Positions 1-11,275 of a stretch of 64,000 nt of DNA are shown here, piece by piece. Position 1 is the first letter of the stretch, and every line of letters starts with the position of its first letter. Position numbers and translations under genes: made by a program. Source of the DNA: Viscum album (Eukaryota > Streptophyta > Magnoliopsida > Santalales > Viscaceae); NCBI GenBank assembly GCA_963277665.1, contig OY728131.1:1395152688-1395216687 (forward strand), read 5' to 3'. The notes under the pieces were generated by a model that saw only the letters and a list, made by a program, of their open reading frames with translations, was not told where the DNA came from and did no database searches.

Positions 1-642
1 ACATCACTCTTCCTCCTAGAAGCCTTAAATTAGTAAAAAGGCACTTCAAGAAGTCATTTTGGTTCAAACCAGAGGGAGTTACCCGAATTAAAGGTGACAA
101 TTTCTCTTAAATTATTTAATTTTATTTTACATACCCAAAAAATAAACTATTTTCATTCCTTTATTTTATAACAGAAATATTATCATAAATATACTATGAT
201 GTTGTTATGAGAATTATTCTAACTATACTTACACACACATCCAACTAATGGATAAAAATCATATTGTTTCTGTAGACGGAAAACTACTACCTCACGAAAC
301 AATGATTGTTCAAATATCTCCTACCACCTCTCATGGTGGGAATTATGATGAAACTGTATTTATATATGATATATATTATTTTTATGTTTTATTTATGTGT
401 CTGTAATTTTAATTTATAGCATACCTTTATGGTTTCCATTATGAGTAAACACGATAATTTCATTTGAGGAAGTGCGGACTACCGCCCACTCAAAGTGATA
501 TGACTCGTTTATACCATATATGGGACATATAAAGGATGGAGTTATTGAAATTATATATTATATTATACTGGAATTAGAATATAACTATGTATCATTATGT
601 TTTCATTCAATTAAAATACAAAATAGAAATGACAGTAGCATT

Positions 643-657
643 CATGCGTACGTACGG
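643..657 (+). promoter_or_regulatory. Conserved palindromic CGTACGTACG motif in the LTR
   Basis: The sequence CATGCGTACGTACGG occurs here. Its reverse complement sits at the equivalent place in both gypsy-B LTRs (53783-53797 and 62185-62199), and diverged versions occur in the gypsy-A LTRs (about 20879, 21058 and 29595). Its core is self-complementary. The role is unknown; a regulatory or RNA-structural role is inference from conservation only. Confidence 0.45.
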
Positions 658-1030
658 ATTTCCACCTCCATGAACGATGCATTTCATTTCTTATCTCCAA
701 ATGTTATGTACTATTATAAATACATATATATACAATATATATATTATATATATTATATATATTATATCTAAATCATGAATAACATTCTTGAGATAATGGA
801 CTCTTGACCACATGGACAACTTGTAATTATAAGGTGTTCATTGTTTACCCAAGTACCAAATATCGACAAAACGATCATTATTAACTTAAATGATTGCATA
901 TTGTTTCTAAGATGGTAATAAGTAATAAAAATTAAATAATAATCTTGAAAATAGTTCTTAAGAAATTATAAATTTACTTATGTTTATTATTTATGAAGAA
1001 CAAGGAACAAACAAGGCAAGTTGGACAAGA

Positions 1031-1780
1031 GGTAAGGGGTTTCTTATCTCACTTTTAATTCTGTGAGATTTCCATTGTTCACCAATTATTTGTTGCATGT
1101 GGTGTTTTTTTACTAAAATTATATATATTATCATGATTATTTGTATATTAATGGTATTATTTGATTCATTTTGGGGTCATTAAATTTGGTCATACGGCTC
1201 GATTGATTACAACGTGGTAAGGGGATTCTTATCTCACTTTTAATTTTGTGATATTTTCATTGTTCGCCACATATTTATTGCATGTGTTGTATTGTGTACT
1301 TCCTTTTGATATATATTATCATGATCCTCTTTATATTAATGTTATTCAGTGAATCAATTGGTTGTTATTAACTTTTTGTCATAATACACTATTGATTACA
1401 ACGTGGTAAAGGATTTCTTATCTTACTTTTAATTTTGTGATATTTACATTGTTCACCACATATTCATTGCATGTGGTGTATTTTGTATTTCCATTTGATA
1501 TATATTACCCTTATTATCTTTATATTCTTTGTATTCTATGATTCATTTGGTGTTTATTATCTTTTGGTCATATGACCCAGTTGATTACAATGCGGTAAAG
1601 GGTTTTATCTCTCTTTTTATACCCATGAGATTCATGCTATATTTGTCCCTATTTACTTTGCTTGGGGAACATAATACCCATGATTTGTACCCTTTGTGTA
1701 ATATAAATTTATTTATGGTAATTTAACTCTTCATTGAATGGTCCTTTTTTCATGCGGTGTATGTTTCGTAAGTTATCAAA
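1031..1780 (+). repeat. Tandem ~188-bp repeat, four copies, inside the LTR
   Basis: Four copies of a block starting GGTAAGGGG/GGTAAAGG followed by TTCTTATCTCAC begin near 1031, 1215, 1405 and 1594, giving periods of about 184, 190 and 189 bp. Each copy contains ATTTTGTGATATT, TTGTTCACCACATATT, TTGCATGTGGTGTATT and a TTGATTACAACGTGGTAA block leading into the next copy. The fourth copy is incomplete. The related gypsy-B LTR has one copy of the start block, with GAGGTAAGGGAACTTC on its sense strand near 53425. The duplication is therefore specific to this LTR or its subfamily. Confidence 0.75.
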
Positions 1781-3439
1781 TTAATAAGGAACTTTCTAAC
1801 CCAATTTTGATTCCTCGGGTTAATATTTTCATTCATAATTATGTCATGCTATGATAATGTCTGGAATCACTATTTTTTATTTATGTTGTAATTTACACTG
1901 CCCTTTGTGTGGATATTATATTGATACACATAATCACTCCATTTATAAATTCTGAAGTAATCGATATGAACTTGATAAGAGAAATTTTAACTCAATTTCC
2001 ATTCATTGAGTTAAACATCCAAGTCATTGGTTTTGTCTTAAGAAGAACATGTCTGACTTTCCTATGAATTATTTACACTGAATATCCAAGAATATTGATT
2101 GTATTTATATTTTTCACACATAATTATGTAATTTAGTTTTTTCTTTAATCTAAGGATACCATATTTATAAGGTATTTAGTCTCAAATTACATTCCATTGA
2201 GACTTCATGGTTGTTATGCACCAATTCACTCTTATATGGTGTATAGACTGTCCTTTGTCATATTATATCGTGAATCCCTTTATTATATTGATATTATAAA
2301 GTTCTAATTAAATTTTATTCCTCAATTAAATGTATCCATGTGTCCCTTATTTTGTTAAAAACTCTATAACATAAATATCATTTTAAATATTTAAAAGATT
2401 TATTCTTGTAAATGTTTCTTATGAATGCCCAATATTTCAAAATGGTTTTTAGGATTTATTTATATGGAAATTAATGTTTTAAAATGTTAATTCTTTTAAA
2501 ATCTTCAATTTGGTTTGGGACACATTGATTCCAAAAATATCTTTATTAAATGTTTTAAATGGTTTTGCAAATGGTTTGATAAAGCATTGATTATGACAAT
2601 ATCTTGAAATGATATATTGTGATTACAATGTGGAAATGTTATCTTTCCTTTGTTACTTTTTTATGTGTTATGAATTTGTTATGGTTATTGGGCATTGTTT
2701 ACATATACGGTTTGTTCCATGATAAACCTAGGGTAGGTGAGCCGTGATATCTCTCCAATGCATTGGGTAACGTGATGGAGGTAAATTTTAATGTTTCACC
2801 TAAGAGATTTAGGTAATATAATGTGAAGGGTATTCCATCTATGACTCTCGATGTATTTGTGATTTATAAAATGTATTTATATTATGAATTCCAAAATTTA
2901 CCTTTATGATTTCTGATTTCGTTATGCTATTCATAAATCTTATGATTTCATGAGGTATGTTATGAATAAAAAGTATGGTTTTATATTTTTGTATTTATAG
3001 ATGGGATAATGTTTCTTTCCATTATTTTATAACCCTTACTGAGATTTTTATGCTCATCACATGTTTTGAAACGTTTTTCACAGGACAAAAAAATGAATAG
3101 TGTCAGTGATGAGATCATGGAAAAGTCAGGTCATCTAAATCATGGAACTAGACATGTCTCTATTTTTCAAGAGTTTTTTTATGAAAAATGGAAACTGATT
3201 AGTAATGTCTACATGTAATTTTTAAGTTGTTATATAATAATTATGGCCTAATTCTCTTGAAATAAAAACTAGAAAATATCCTCAATGATAATTATTCATT
3301 TAATTAACGTTTATGTAATGTTTAAGGTTGAGTCCTTGCAATAGTTTTGGCTTCTCTCCAGAATTACAAAGTATATTAGATGGATATAAATACATCCTTT
3401 ATCAATGTATAAATTGAAAATAATGTTTAAATGGAAATA

Positions 3440-4530
3440 ATATTGTTGGTTTATATATGATGAAGACTAAAACAAAGGTTTGAAATTGATGAAATCTGTA
3501 TATGGGATGAAATAATATCCATGTTCATGGTATTCTGTACTTGAAAATTAATTGATAATTTCAAATTTTTCAAAAGGAAAAAGGAATAAAAAAAATTTAA
3601 ATGAAGGATGGGGACTCTTGAACACTAATTGTAATTGTATAGGTGGATGATATAATTATCTATGGGGAAATATCATATGTTATTAAATCATTTTCTGATG
3701 AAATAAAGTTGAATTTTGAATTGTTAATGTTGGGATAATTAACATTATACCTTATCATACAAGTTCAACATAAATTAAAATATATTGTATTTTGTCAATA
3801 AAATTATTCCATTGAATTTATAGTGAAGTTTGGTATGGAATAATCCATATAAGTTTATACTCTTATATATGTTATCACAACGTTCAGTTAATATGAGTCC
3901 ATAAAAGGTGTTATTACAAAAGAATTGTAGAAGATAATAGGAATTCCACTTTATCATATAGCCTCAACGCCTGATATTTTTTATGTTATGACTTTATATT
4001 CATAGTATTAATGTAATCCAAAAGAATAAAATATGTTTAAAGCAAATAAAATTATGAAATATCATAAAAGAACAACTTTACATGGGTTTTTATACAATAG
4101 AAATTTTGAGATGATGTTTTAGGGTTATAATAATACTGATTGTGTTGGAGATTGTAATGATATAAAATCATCTTTAGGATGAATAATTTAATTTTTTGGG
4201 ATAATGTTTGAGTTTTTATAGTAATAAGGAAAGATTACTAATTTTAATAACAACTAAATCCAAATATATTGCATCTGCTTTGACTTTTACTCAAATTTTA
4301 TGGATGAAAGTTCAATTATAATGCATGAAAGTAAATTTCTTTAAACCATTGAAGATACTTTTTAAAAATCATAGCGAAATTTATCTTTCTAAAAACACAG
4401 TCCAAAATTCAATATCAAGACACACAGATATAAATTTTCTCTTTATAAAATAGAATGTTTCTAATGGATATGTTTTTCTATAATATATCTCAGCGTAGTA
4501 TCAAATTGGTAATATCTAAATAGTGTAAGT
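3440..4530 (+). pseudogene. Decayed Ty1/copia reverse transcriptase - RNase H remnant
   Basis: In shifting frames the plus strand retains the order of copia pol motifs. A VDDIIIYG-like reverse transcriptase active-site block lies near 3640-3665. It is followed by an EIKLNFELLMLG-like block near 3700 (FEMKDLG in intact copies) and by DCVGDCNDIKSSLG near 4137-4180 (the GD.DD.KS.SG region of RNase H). Next come TTKSKYIASAL...ILWMK near 4250-4308 and HSEIYLSKN with SRHTDINF near 4370-4435 (CDN.SAI.L..NP, H.R.KHID.. in the family). Stops and frameshifts are frequent, so no protein can be made. Integrase, gag and LTRs of this copy are not recognisable. It lies directly after the end of a gypsy LTR in the same orientation, which points to a deletion or nested junction near 3345-3440. 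Confidence 0.65.
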
Positions 4531-6976
4531 GACCAAAGTAGTATTGATGATTTGAAGATGAAAATTTATGTTCATCATCCACCAAAGACTTGTTTATCCA
4601 TATAATAATTTCCCCCTATATTATTTAGATTATATTGAAAAAGGAGGTGACCATGAAATAATTTTTTACTATGTAGGTATTTATTTATTATATTTATTTT
4701 ATGAATCTGAATCTATGGTTATCATAAAATGGGGTGGAAAAAAAATTAAAGTGAAGAAGTGTGTAATGTTTATTTTTACATTTCCATAAAATTTTATTGT
4801 CACAAAGGGATTTAATTCATCAAAAAAATTATTTATGAAGTATTGTTGTGTTAGGATACTCTTTTTTAGAAGTTATGTGTGTTGGTCAAAGTAACATAAC
4901 TTGAATTGTTTACAAAAGTTGAGTTGTGAAAAAATATTCTCATAGTATGAAAAGTTCTTAACAAGGGTTGTCAAAAAATACAAATAGGGAGATTGAAGAC
5001 AATTTTTCCTTTTAATTTTTTTAAGGTTATCTATTTTTTGAAAACTAACATTCATAGTAAATGAATGTTTTTTATCAGGATCAGACCCAGTACATCATAA
5101 TGACATTTGTATGAAATTTGAATGTTAATGAAAATTTCGAACCCAAACATAAAGAGGGAGAAAATTTTTATTCTTATGAAATATTTTTTCTAAATAGAGA
5201 GTATCAGATTGAGAAGAACTTGACTCAGTAGATCAGAATGATCAGAAATGGAATTATCAAGATCAGTTGCATAAGTTGTTAGAAAGATGAAATTTTTTAT
5301 AAGATGCACCATCGACAATCCGTAAAAATTTCACGATCCATCCAAAATGGTGTTTTATATAATTTTAAAAGTTTAAATGTAAAGAATTCATAATTTTTAT
5401 GAAGTGTTTTTGAAATAAAATACTGAATTTAGAAGTTATATTGTTTTCATATTTTCTAACTTAAATTAGATAATTATTTTATGGCCATGAAGTTCTCACA
5501 AATCCTGAAAATTATTTTTATAAATTATTTTGAAGAAATGGAGGAATCATGATATATATTTATATATAAATTCTAGAAACAAGGAAATTGAAGACCATAT
5601 ATATCAATATTAGACTAGATGTTTTTAGAAACCATTATACACAAAGTTGATAAAGTTTGATGAATTTAAAATTAAAATAGAGGAGTTTCCATTGTAATAA
5701 AATTTTCATCCGAATGAGAATCTCAACATAATAAAAATTTCATCGTAATGAATATTATATCATTATAAGAATAACACTATAATGACTACAAGAAGGAAGG
5801 TCAATCATTAATAAATCTAATGTCGTTAGTCAATTCACAATTATCTAGGAAAAAAGGGAATATCATAATGAGTATTTAAAGAAAAGAATATTGTAATGAG
5901 TAGATGTAGTTGAAGCTGATGAGGTACATCATAATTAGAATAGGAAGATAATGCTAAGTAAGTTCATCATAATGAGTAGAGGAAGCTAAATATGAAGAAT
6001 TTTTATTATAGTACGCTATTGATTATTATCATAATGAGTATGAGGATGTTACATCTGACTGAAGAAAAGATAGAATGTTCGAGAAGGATTGAATCAATCA
6101 AAGGTGAATCTTAAATGTTAGTGATTTTTTTAGTTTTTCAATTTTGGTATGTGGGAAAAGGATTAAATTTTCAATCATTTTATATTTTGAGTATCTTATA
6201 AATAGAAGAATATTTCATATCTACTTTTCATATTATTTACATGAGTTACATGGTTGGAGTGTTGAGTATTTATGTCAAATTGTTTTTCTTACAGTAAGAT
6301 GTCAAAATAATTTTGGACTAAAAATGTTTTGTTTATCGGATGGATGAAGATCATTTTGAGAATTTGATTTGCGTTTAATTTTTTCATATTGGGTTTATTT
6401 TATTAAGTCGATCCGATTGAGGAATATTAGACTGGGATTTTCAGTAGTGTTTTTAATGTGCAGATTGGGAAAGGAAATATCATACTGATTCAATCTTATT
6501 ACGTCAACCAAAATGACTTCATCGAACTGAAGGACATCATATTAAGGGTCATCAAACATAAGAACAATTTTGGTTAAAATTGAACAAATTCATTTTTAAT
6601 TATTTTTTGCATCAATTTTTTATAAGAAACCGTTGTAAACTAATAGGAGTTAGTATAATATTTCTTCTCAGAATGTAAAATGTGTCTAATGGGAGTTGGT
6701 ACAATTTGTACTCACTTATTGATAATATTTATTTCCATAGAAACATGGGTGGTATTATGGAAATTATTTAAGTTCTCATGATGAGGTCAAACCTTATATT
6801 GAGTTCTTTAATATACTTCTTACTTTTTGTTGAATGGGTATTTACAAAAATATGATTAAGAAACTAATCTTTATAGGATGCAGGGGCCATGTTTCCCCAA
6901 GATTTTAAACTCATAAAAAGTTAATAATAAATTCACCCCCCACTTTCTCAGTTGGTTTTTGATCCGATAGAACTTC
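4531..6976. other. Unassigned AT-rich interval, probably decayed retrotransposon
   Basis: No protein domain, RNA gene or LTR boundary can be supported here. The ORFs 4568-4789, 4873-5055 (minus) and 6144-6347 are short, AT-driven and without recognisable motifs. The stretch follows a copia pol 3' end, so it may be the rest of that element, including its LTR; this is inference. A dispersed CATAATGAGTA-type repeat is annotated separately. Confidence 0.4.
5735..6050. repeat. Degenerate dispersed repeat with core CAT(A/C)(A/G)TAATGAGTA
   Basis: Related cores occur near 5740 (CATCGTAATGAATA), 5862 (ATCATAATGAGTA), 5888 (ATTGTAATGAGTA), 5928 (CATCATAATTAGAA), 5967 (CATCATAATGAGTA) and 6029 (ATCATAATGAGTA). 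Weaker relatives are at 5092 and 5700-5730. Spacing is irregular (about 26 to 120 bp), so this is not a simple tandem array. Function is unknown. Confidence 0.5.
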
Positions 6977-7350
6977 CACTACGGGAAAAATAGGTTTTTT
7001 GCGACGGGTTATTTGCGACGGGGATAAATCCCGTCGCAAATAGCCCCGTTAAAAACTTATTCGTGACGGGGGTATTTGCCTGTCGCAAATAAGCAGCCTT
7101 TTGCGACAGGATTGCTTTCCCCGTCGCAAAAGCACTAGCGCGCTTTGCACGCCAAATCGCGGGAAACATATTTGCGATGGGCTGTTATTTCCCGTCGCAA
7201 ATAACCGGCGGCGGTAAAAGGTATTTGCGACGGGAATATTCCCCCGTCGCAAATAACTATTTAACCGTTGACCGTTATAAATGACGGCTAAGGTATTTGC
7301 GACGGGTACCGTCGCAAATAATATTACTTCGACGGGCTACCCGTCGCAAA
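6977..7350 (+). repeat. CACTA 5' TIR and subterminal GCGACGGG repeats
   Basis: About 370 bp hold many copies of TTTGCGACGGG or its complement, often as facing pairs such as GCGACGGGGATAAATCCCGTCGC near 7015-7037. The GC-rich motif stands out sharply from the AT-rich surroundings. In En/Spm the subterminal repeats are binding sites for the TnpA protein; that role here is by family analogy. Two minus-strand ORFs crossing this region (6948-7252) are repeat read-through, not genes. Confidence 0.88.
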
Positions 7351-7360
7351 TAATCTAACC

Positions 7361-7368
7361 TATAAATA
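7361..7368 (+). promoter_or_regulatory. TATA box of the CACTA transposase transcript
   Basis: TATAAATA lies immediately inside the 5' subterminal repeats. It is followed about 25-30 bp later by a pyrimidine-rich leader (TTTTTTCAATTCATTCTC, then TCTTCTTCTTCTCTC). This is the expected position for a CACTA promoter. The start site is inferred, near 7390. Confidence 0.6.
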
Positions 7369-7384
7369 CCCCCATCCGTTTTTT

Positions 7385-7529
7385 TCAATTCATTCTCAAA
7401 CTCGATCTTCTTCTTCTCTCAAAATTCTATTTTTAGAGTTCAGTGTTTCTCAAGTTTAATTTTTTTCTCCGGAGTTGATATTGAAGTTTTTAAGAACGAT
7501 CAGAGATCAACCTCAGATCAATTTTCAAG
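7385..7529 (+). other. Predicted 5' untranslated leader exon of the CACTA transcript
   Basis: A CT-rich stretch with no long ORF follows the TATA box. It ends at TTTTCAAG with a splice-donor-like GTATTTATG beginning at 7530. It would be joined to the acceptor at 11331 (TTTGTAACAG) for TNP2, or possibly to 15161 (TTCTATTTCAG) for the second gene. The exon borders are inferred from splice motifs only. Confidence 0.5.
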
Positions 7530-7719
7530 GTATTTATGTTCATTTTAATTTAATATTTATTTTAAATTTTTTATTAGTTTCAATTATTCTTAATTAGTTG
7601 TAATTTAATTATGTTTACATTGTTTTGTTACTTAATAAATTTAAATTATTAGTATTGTTCATAGTTAATAATAATTAGGAATAATTAGGAATAATTTTCA
7701 ATAATTAAGAATATATATT

Positions 7720-8020
7720 TATAATTAGTAACAAATACCAATAATTAGGAATAATAACTTTATTACATTATTAGTATATTTTATTATTAATATTAAAATA
7801 ATAGAATTTTTTATATTATATACAATTCTCTTTTCATCTGTGTGTTTTCTGTCTTCACATGTATTATTTGTATGTGGAGACAGAAAACACACAGATGAAA
7901 AGAGAATTGTATATAATATAGAAAATTGTATTATTTTAATATTAATAATAAAATATACTAATAATGTTATTATTCCTAATTATTGGTAATTATTCCTAAT
8001 TGTTGGTAATTATTCATATA
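7720..8020. repeat. Long inverted repeat (hairpin) at the left edge of the satellite
   Basis: A left arm of roughly 110-140 nt pairs with a right arm across a short loop near 7861-7875. The central stem is essentially perfect: TACAATTCTCTTTTCATCTG, TGTGTTTTCTGTCT on the left (7821-7854) is mirrored by AGACAGAAAACACACAGATG, AAAAGAGAATTGTA on the right (7878-7911). The pairing continues outward through TATTATTTTAATATTAATAA-type sequence and into satellite units, which run in opposite orientation just right of the loop (about 7968-8020) before reverting at about 8029. It could be a nested hairpin insertion or a foldback duplication formed during replication. A transcript of it would form a near-perfect dsRNA. 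Confidence 0.85.
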
Positions 8021-8028
8021 ATTACGAA

Positions 8029-11000
8029 TAATGAGGAATAATTACCAATAATTAGCAATAATTAGGAATAATTACCAATAATTAGGAATAATTAGGAATA
8101 ATTAATAATAATTAGTAATAATTACCAATAATTTGGAATAATTACCAATAATTAGGAATAATTACCAATAATTACCAATAATTACCGATAATTAGTAATA
8201 ATTAGTAATAATTAAGAATAATTACCGATAATTAGTAATAATTAGTAATAATTACCAATAATTAGTAATAATTAACAATAATTAGTAATAATTACCAATA
8301 ATTAGGAATAATTACCTATAATTAGGAATAACTACCAATAATTACCAATAATTACCGATAATTTGTAATAATTAGTAATAATTAGGAATAATTACCGATA
8401 ATTAGTAATAATTGGTAATAATTACCAATAATTAGTAATAATTACCAATAATTAGTAATAATTTGTAATAATTACCAATAATTAGTAATAATTACCAATA
8501 AATAGTAATAATTACCAATAATTACCAATAATTAGCAATAATTACAAATAATTACCGATAATTAGTAATAATTAGTAATAATTAGTAATAATTACCAATA
8601 GTCAGTAATAATTAGTAATATTTAGTAATAATTAGTAATAATTAGTAATAATTAGTCATAATTACCAATAATTAGTAATAATTAGTAATAATTACCAATA
8701 ATTAGTAATAATTAGTAATAATTACCAATAATTCGTAATAATTAGTAATAATTTCCAATAATTAGTAATAATTAGTAATAATTACCGATAATTACTAATA
8801 AATAGTAATAATTAATAATAATTAACAATAATTAGTAATAATTACCAATAATTAGTAATAATTACCAATAATTACCGATAATTAGTAATAATGAGTAATA
8901 ATTAGTAATAATTACAAATAATTAGTAACAATTAGTAATAATTAGTAATAATTAGTAATAATTTCCAATAATTAGTAATAATTAACAATAATTAGTAATA
9001 ATTAACAATAATTAGTAATAATTACCAATAATTAGTAATAATTACCAATAATTAGTAATAATTAGTAATAATTAATAATAATTAATAATAATTACCAATA
9101 ATTAGCAATAATTACCGATAATTACCAATAATTAGAAATAATTAGTAATAATTACCAATAATTAGTAATAATTAGTAGTAATTACCAATAATTAGTAATA
9201 ATTAGTAATAATTAGAAATAATTATCAATAATAAGTAATAATTACCAATAATTAGTAATAATTAGTAATAATTAGTAATAATTAACAGTAATTAGTAATA
9301 ATTACTAATAATTAGGAATAATTACCAATAATTACCAATAATTACCAGTAAATAGTAATAATTACCAATAATTACCAATAATATTAGTAATAATTACCAA
9401 TAATTAGTAATAATTACTAATAATTACCAATAATTAGTAATAATTAGTAATAATTAATAATAATTACCAATAATTAGTATTAATTACCAATAATTAGTAA
9501 TAATTACTGATAATTAGTAATAATTAGTAATAATTAATAATAATTAAAAATATTAGTAATAATTAGTAATAATTAGTAATAATTAGTAATAATTACCAAT
9601 AATTAGTAATAATTAACAATAATTCGTAATAACTACCAATAATTAGTAATAATTACCAATAATTAGTAATAATTACCAATAATTAGTAATAATTACCAAT
9701 AATTAGTAATAATTAGTAATAATTAATAATAATTTCCAATAATTAGCAATAATTACCGATAATTACCAATAATTAGTAATAATTAGTAATAATTACAAAA
9801 ATTAGTAATAATTAGTAATAATTAGTAATAATTACAAATAATTAGTAATAATTACCAATAATTAGTAATAATTAGTAATAATTAGGAATAATTATTAATA
9901 ATTATTAATAATTAACAATAATTAGTAATAATTAACAATAATTAGGAATAATTAGCAATAATTACCAATAATTACCAGTAAATAGTAATAATTAGTGATA
10001 ATTAATAATAATTACCAATAATTAGTAATAATTAGTAATAATTAGTAATAATTAGTAATAATTACAAATAATTAGTAATAATTAACAATAATTCGTAATA
10101 ATTACCAATAATTAGTAATAATTATCAATAATTAGAAACAATTACCAACAATTAGTAATAATTACCAATAATTACTAATAATTAGTAATAATTAATAATA
10201 ATTACCAATAATTAGCAATAATTACCGATAATTACCAATAATTAGTAATAATTAGTAATAATTACCAATAATTAGTAATAATTAGTATTAATTAGTAATA
10301 ATTATTCATAATTAGTAATAATTACCAATAATTAGTAATAATTACCAATAATTAGTAATAATTAGTAATAATTAGTAATAATTATTAATAATTATTAATA
10401 ATTAAAAATAATTAGTAATAATTAACAATAATTAGGAATAGTTACCAATAATTACCAATAATTACCGGTAAATAGTAATTATTAGTAATATTTAGTAATA
10501 ATTAGTAATATTTAGTAATAATTAGTAATAATTAGTAATAATTACCAATAATTAGTAATAATTACCAATAATTAGTAATAATTACCAATAATTAGTAATA
10601 ATTACTAATAATTACTAATAATTAGTAATAATTAGTAATAATTAGTAATAATTTCCAATAATTACTAATAATTACCAATAATTAGTAATAATTATTCATT
10701 AGTAATAATTACCGATAATTAGTAATAATTAGTAATAATCAGTAATAATTAGTAATAATTAGTAATAATTAGTAATAATTAACAATAATTAGTAATAATT
10801 AACAATAATTAGTAATAATTAACAAGAATTAGTAATAATTACCAATAATTAGTAATAATTACCAATAATTACCCATAATTACCAATAATTACCCATAATT
10901 ACCGATAATTACCAATAATTAGAAATAATTACCAATAATTAGGAATAATTACCAATAATTAGTAATAATTACTAATAATTACCAATAATTAGTAATAATT

Positions 11001-11275
11001 AACAATAATTACCAATAATTAGTAATAATTACCAATAATTAGTAATAATTACCAATAATTACCAATAATTACCAGTAAATAGTAATAATTAGTAATATTT
11101 AGGAATAATTACCAATAATTAGGAATAATTAGCAATAATTTGTAACAATTAGTAATAATTACCAATAATTAGTAATAATTATTAATAATTAGTAATAATT
11201 ACCAATAATTATTAATAATTACCAACAATTAGTAATAATTACCAATAATTAGTAATAATTACCAATATTATTAGT
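8029..11275. repeat. Decanucleotide satellite, unit ATTA(GT/CC)AATA, about 320 copies
   Basis: Nearly the whole interval is a tandem array of 10-bp units, chiefly ATTAGTAATA and ATTACCAATA, with minor forms such as ATTAACAATA, ATTAGGAATA, ATTACCGATA and ATTAATAATA. The variation is concentrated at unit positions 5-6. The phase is kept for more than 1.3 kb from 8041 to about 9380, with substitutions but no net indel; visible phase slips are few (about 9380, 9550, 9797 and 10696). Related units also occur left of the hairpin, near 7668-7758. There is no coding potential because every frame is stop-rich. The array sits wholly in the predicted first intron of the CACTA transposase gene. Confidence 0.95.

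Larger units (their letters stand above)
1..3345 (+). repeat. Partial Ty3/gypsy LTR, plus orientation, left end outside the window
   Basis: This stretch is a diverged reverse-complement relative of the gypsy-B LTRs (52208-55941 and 60611 onward). Matching landmarks in the right order include the AGTTACCCG block near 80, the CTCACGAAACAATGATTGTTCAA block near 290, the GTGCGGACTACCGCC block near 470, the CCAATGCATTGGGTAACGTGATGGAGG block near 2755 and the CTTACTGAGATTTTTATGCTCATCAC block near 3030. The end at about 3319-3345 resembles the gypsy-B LTR terminus (TTTAAGGCTGGGGCCTTATAG in the relative), and what follows could be a badly decayed primer site. The U3 promoter part lies left of the window. 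The region is longer than its counterpart because of a tandem duplication at 1031-1780. Small ORFs inside, such as 520-771 and 1529-1726, have no recognisable domain and I treat them as chance. Confidence 0.75.

Noticed and set aside
520..771. Plus ORF with a tyrosine/isoleucine-rich tail
   Set aside because: It lies in an LTR, and its end is translated TATATA repeat. No conserved domain.
6948..7252. Two overlapping minus-strand ORFs in the 5' CACTA end
   Set aside because: They are translations of the GCGACGGG subterminal repeats, with repetitive arginine/alanine-rich products and no domain.
8029..11275. Regular short repeats that might suggest a CRISPR-like array
   Set aside because: Units are 10 bp and contiguous with no unique spacers, the DNA is plant nuclear, and there are no associated genes. 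It is satellite DNA.
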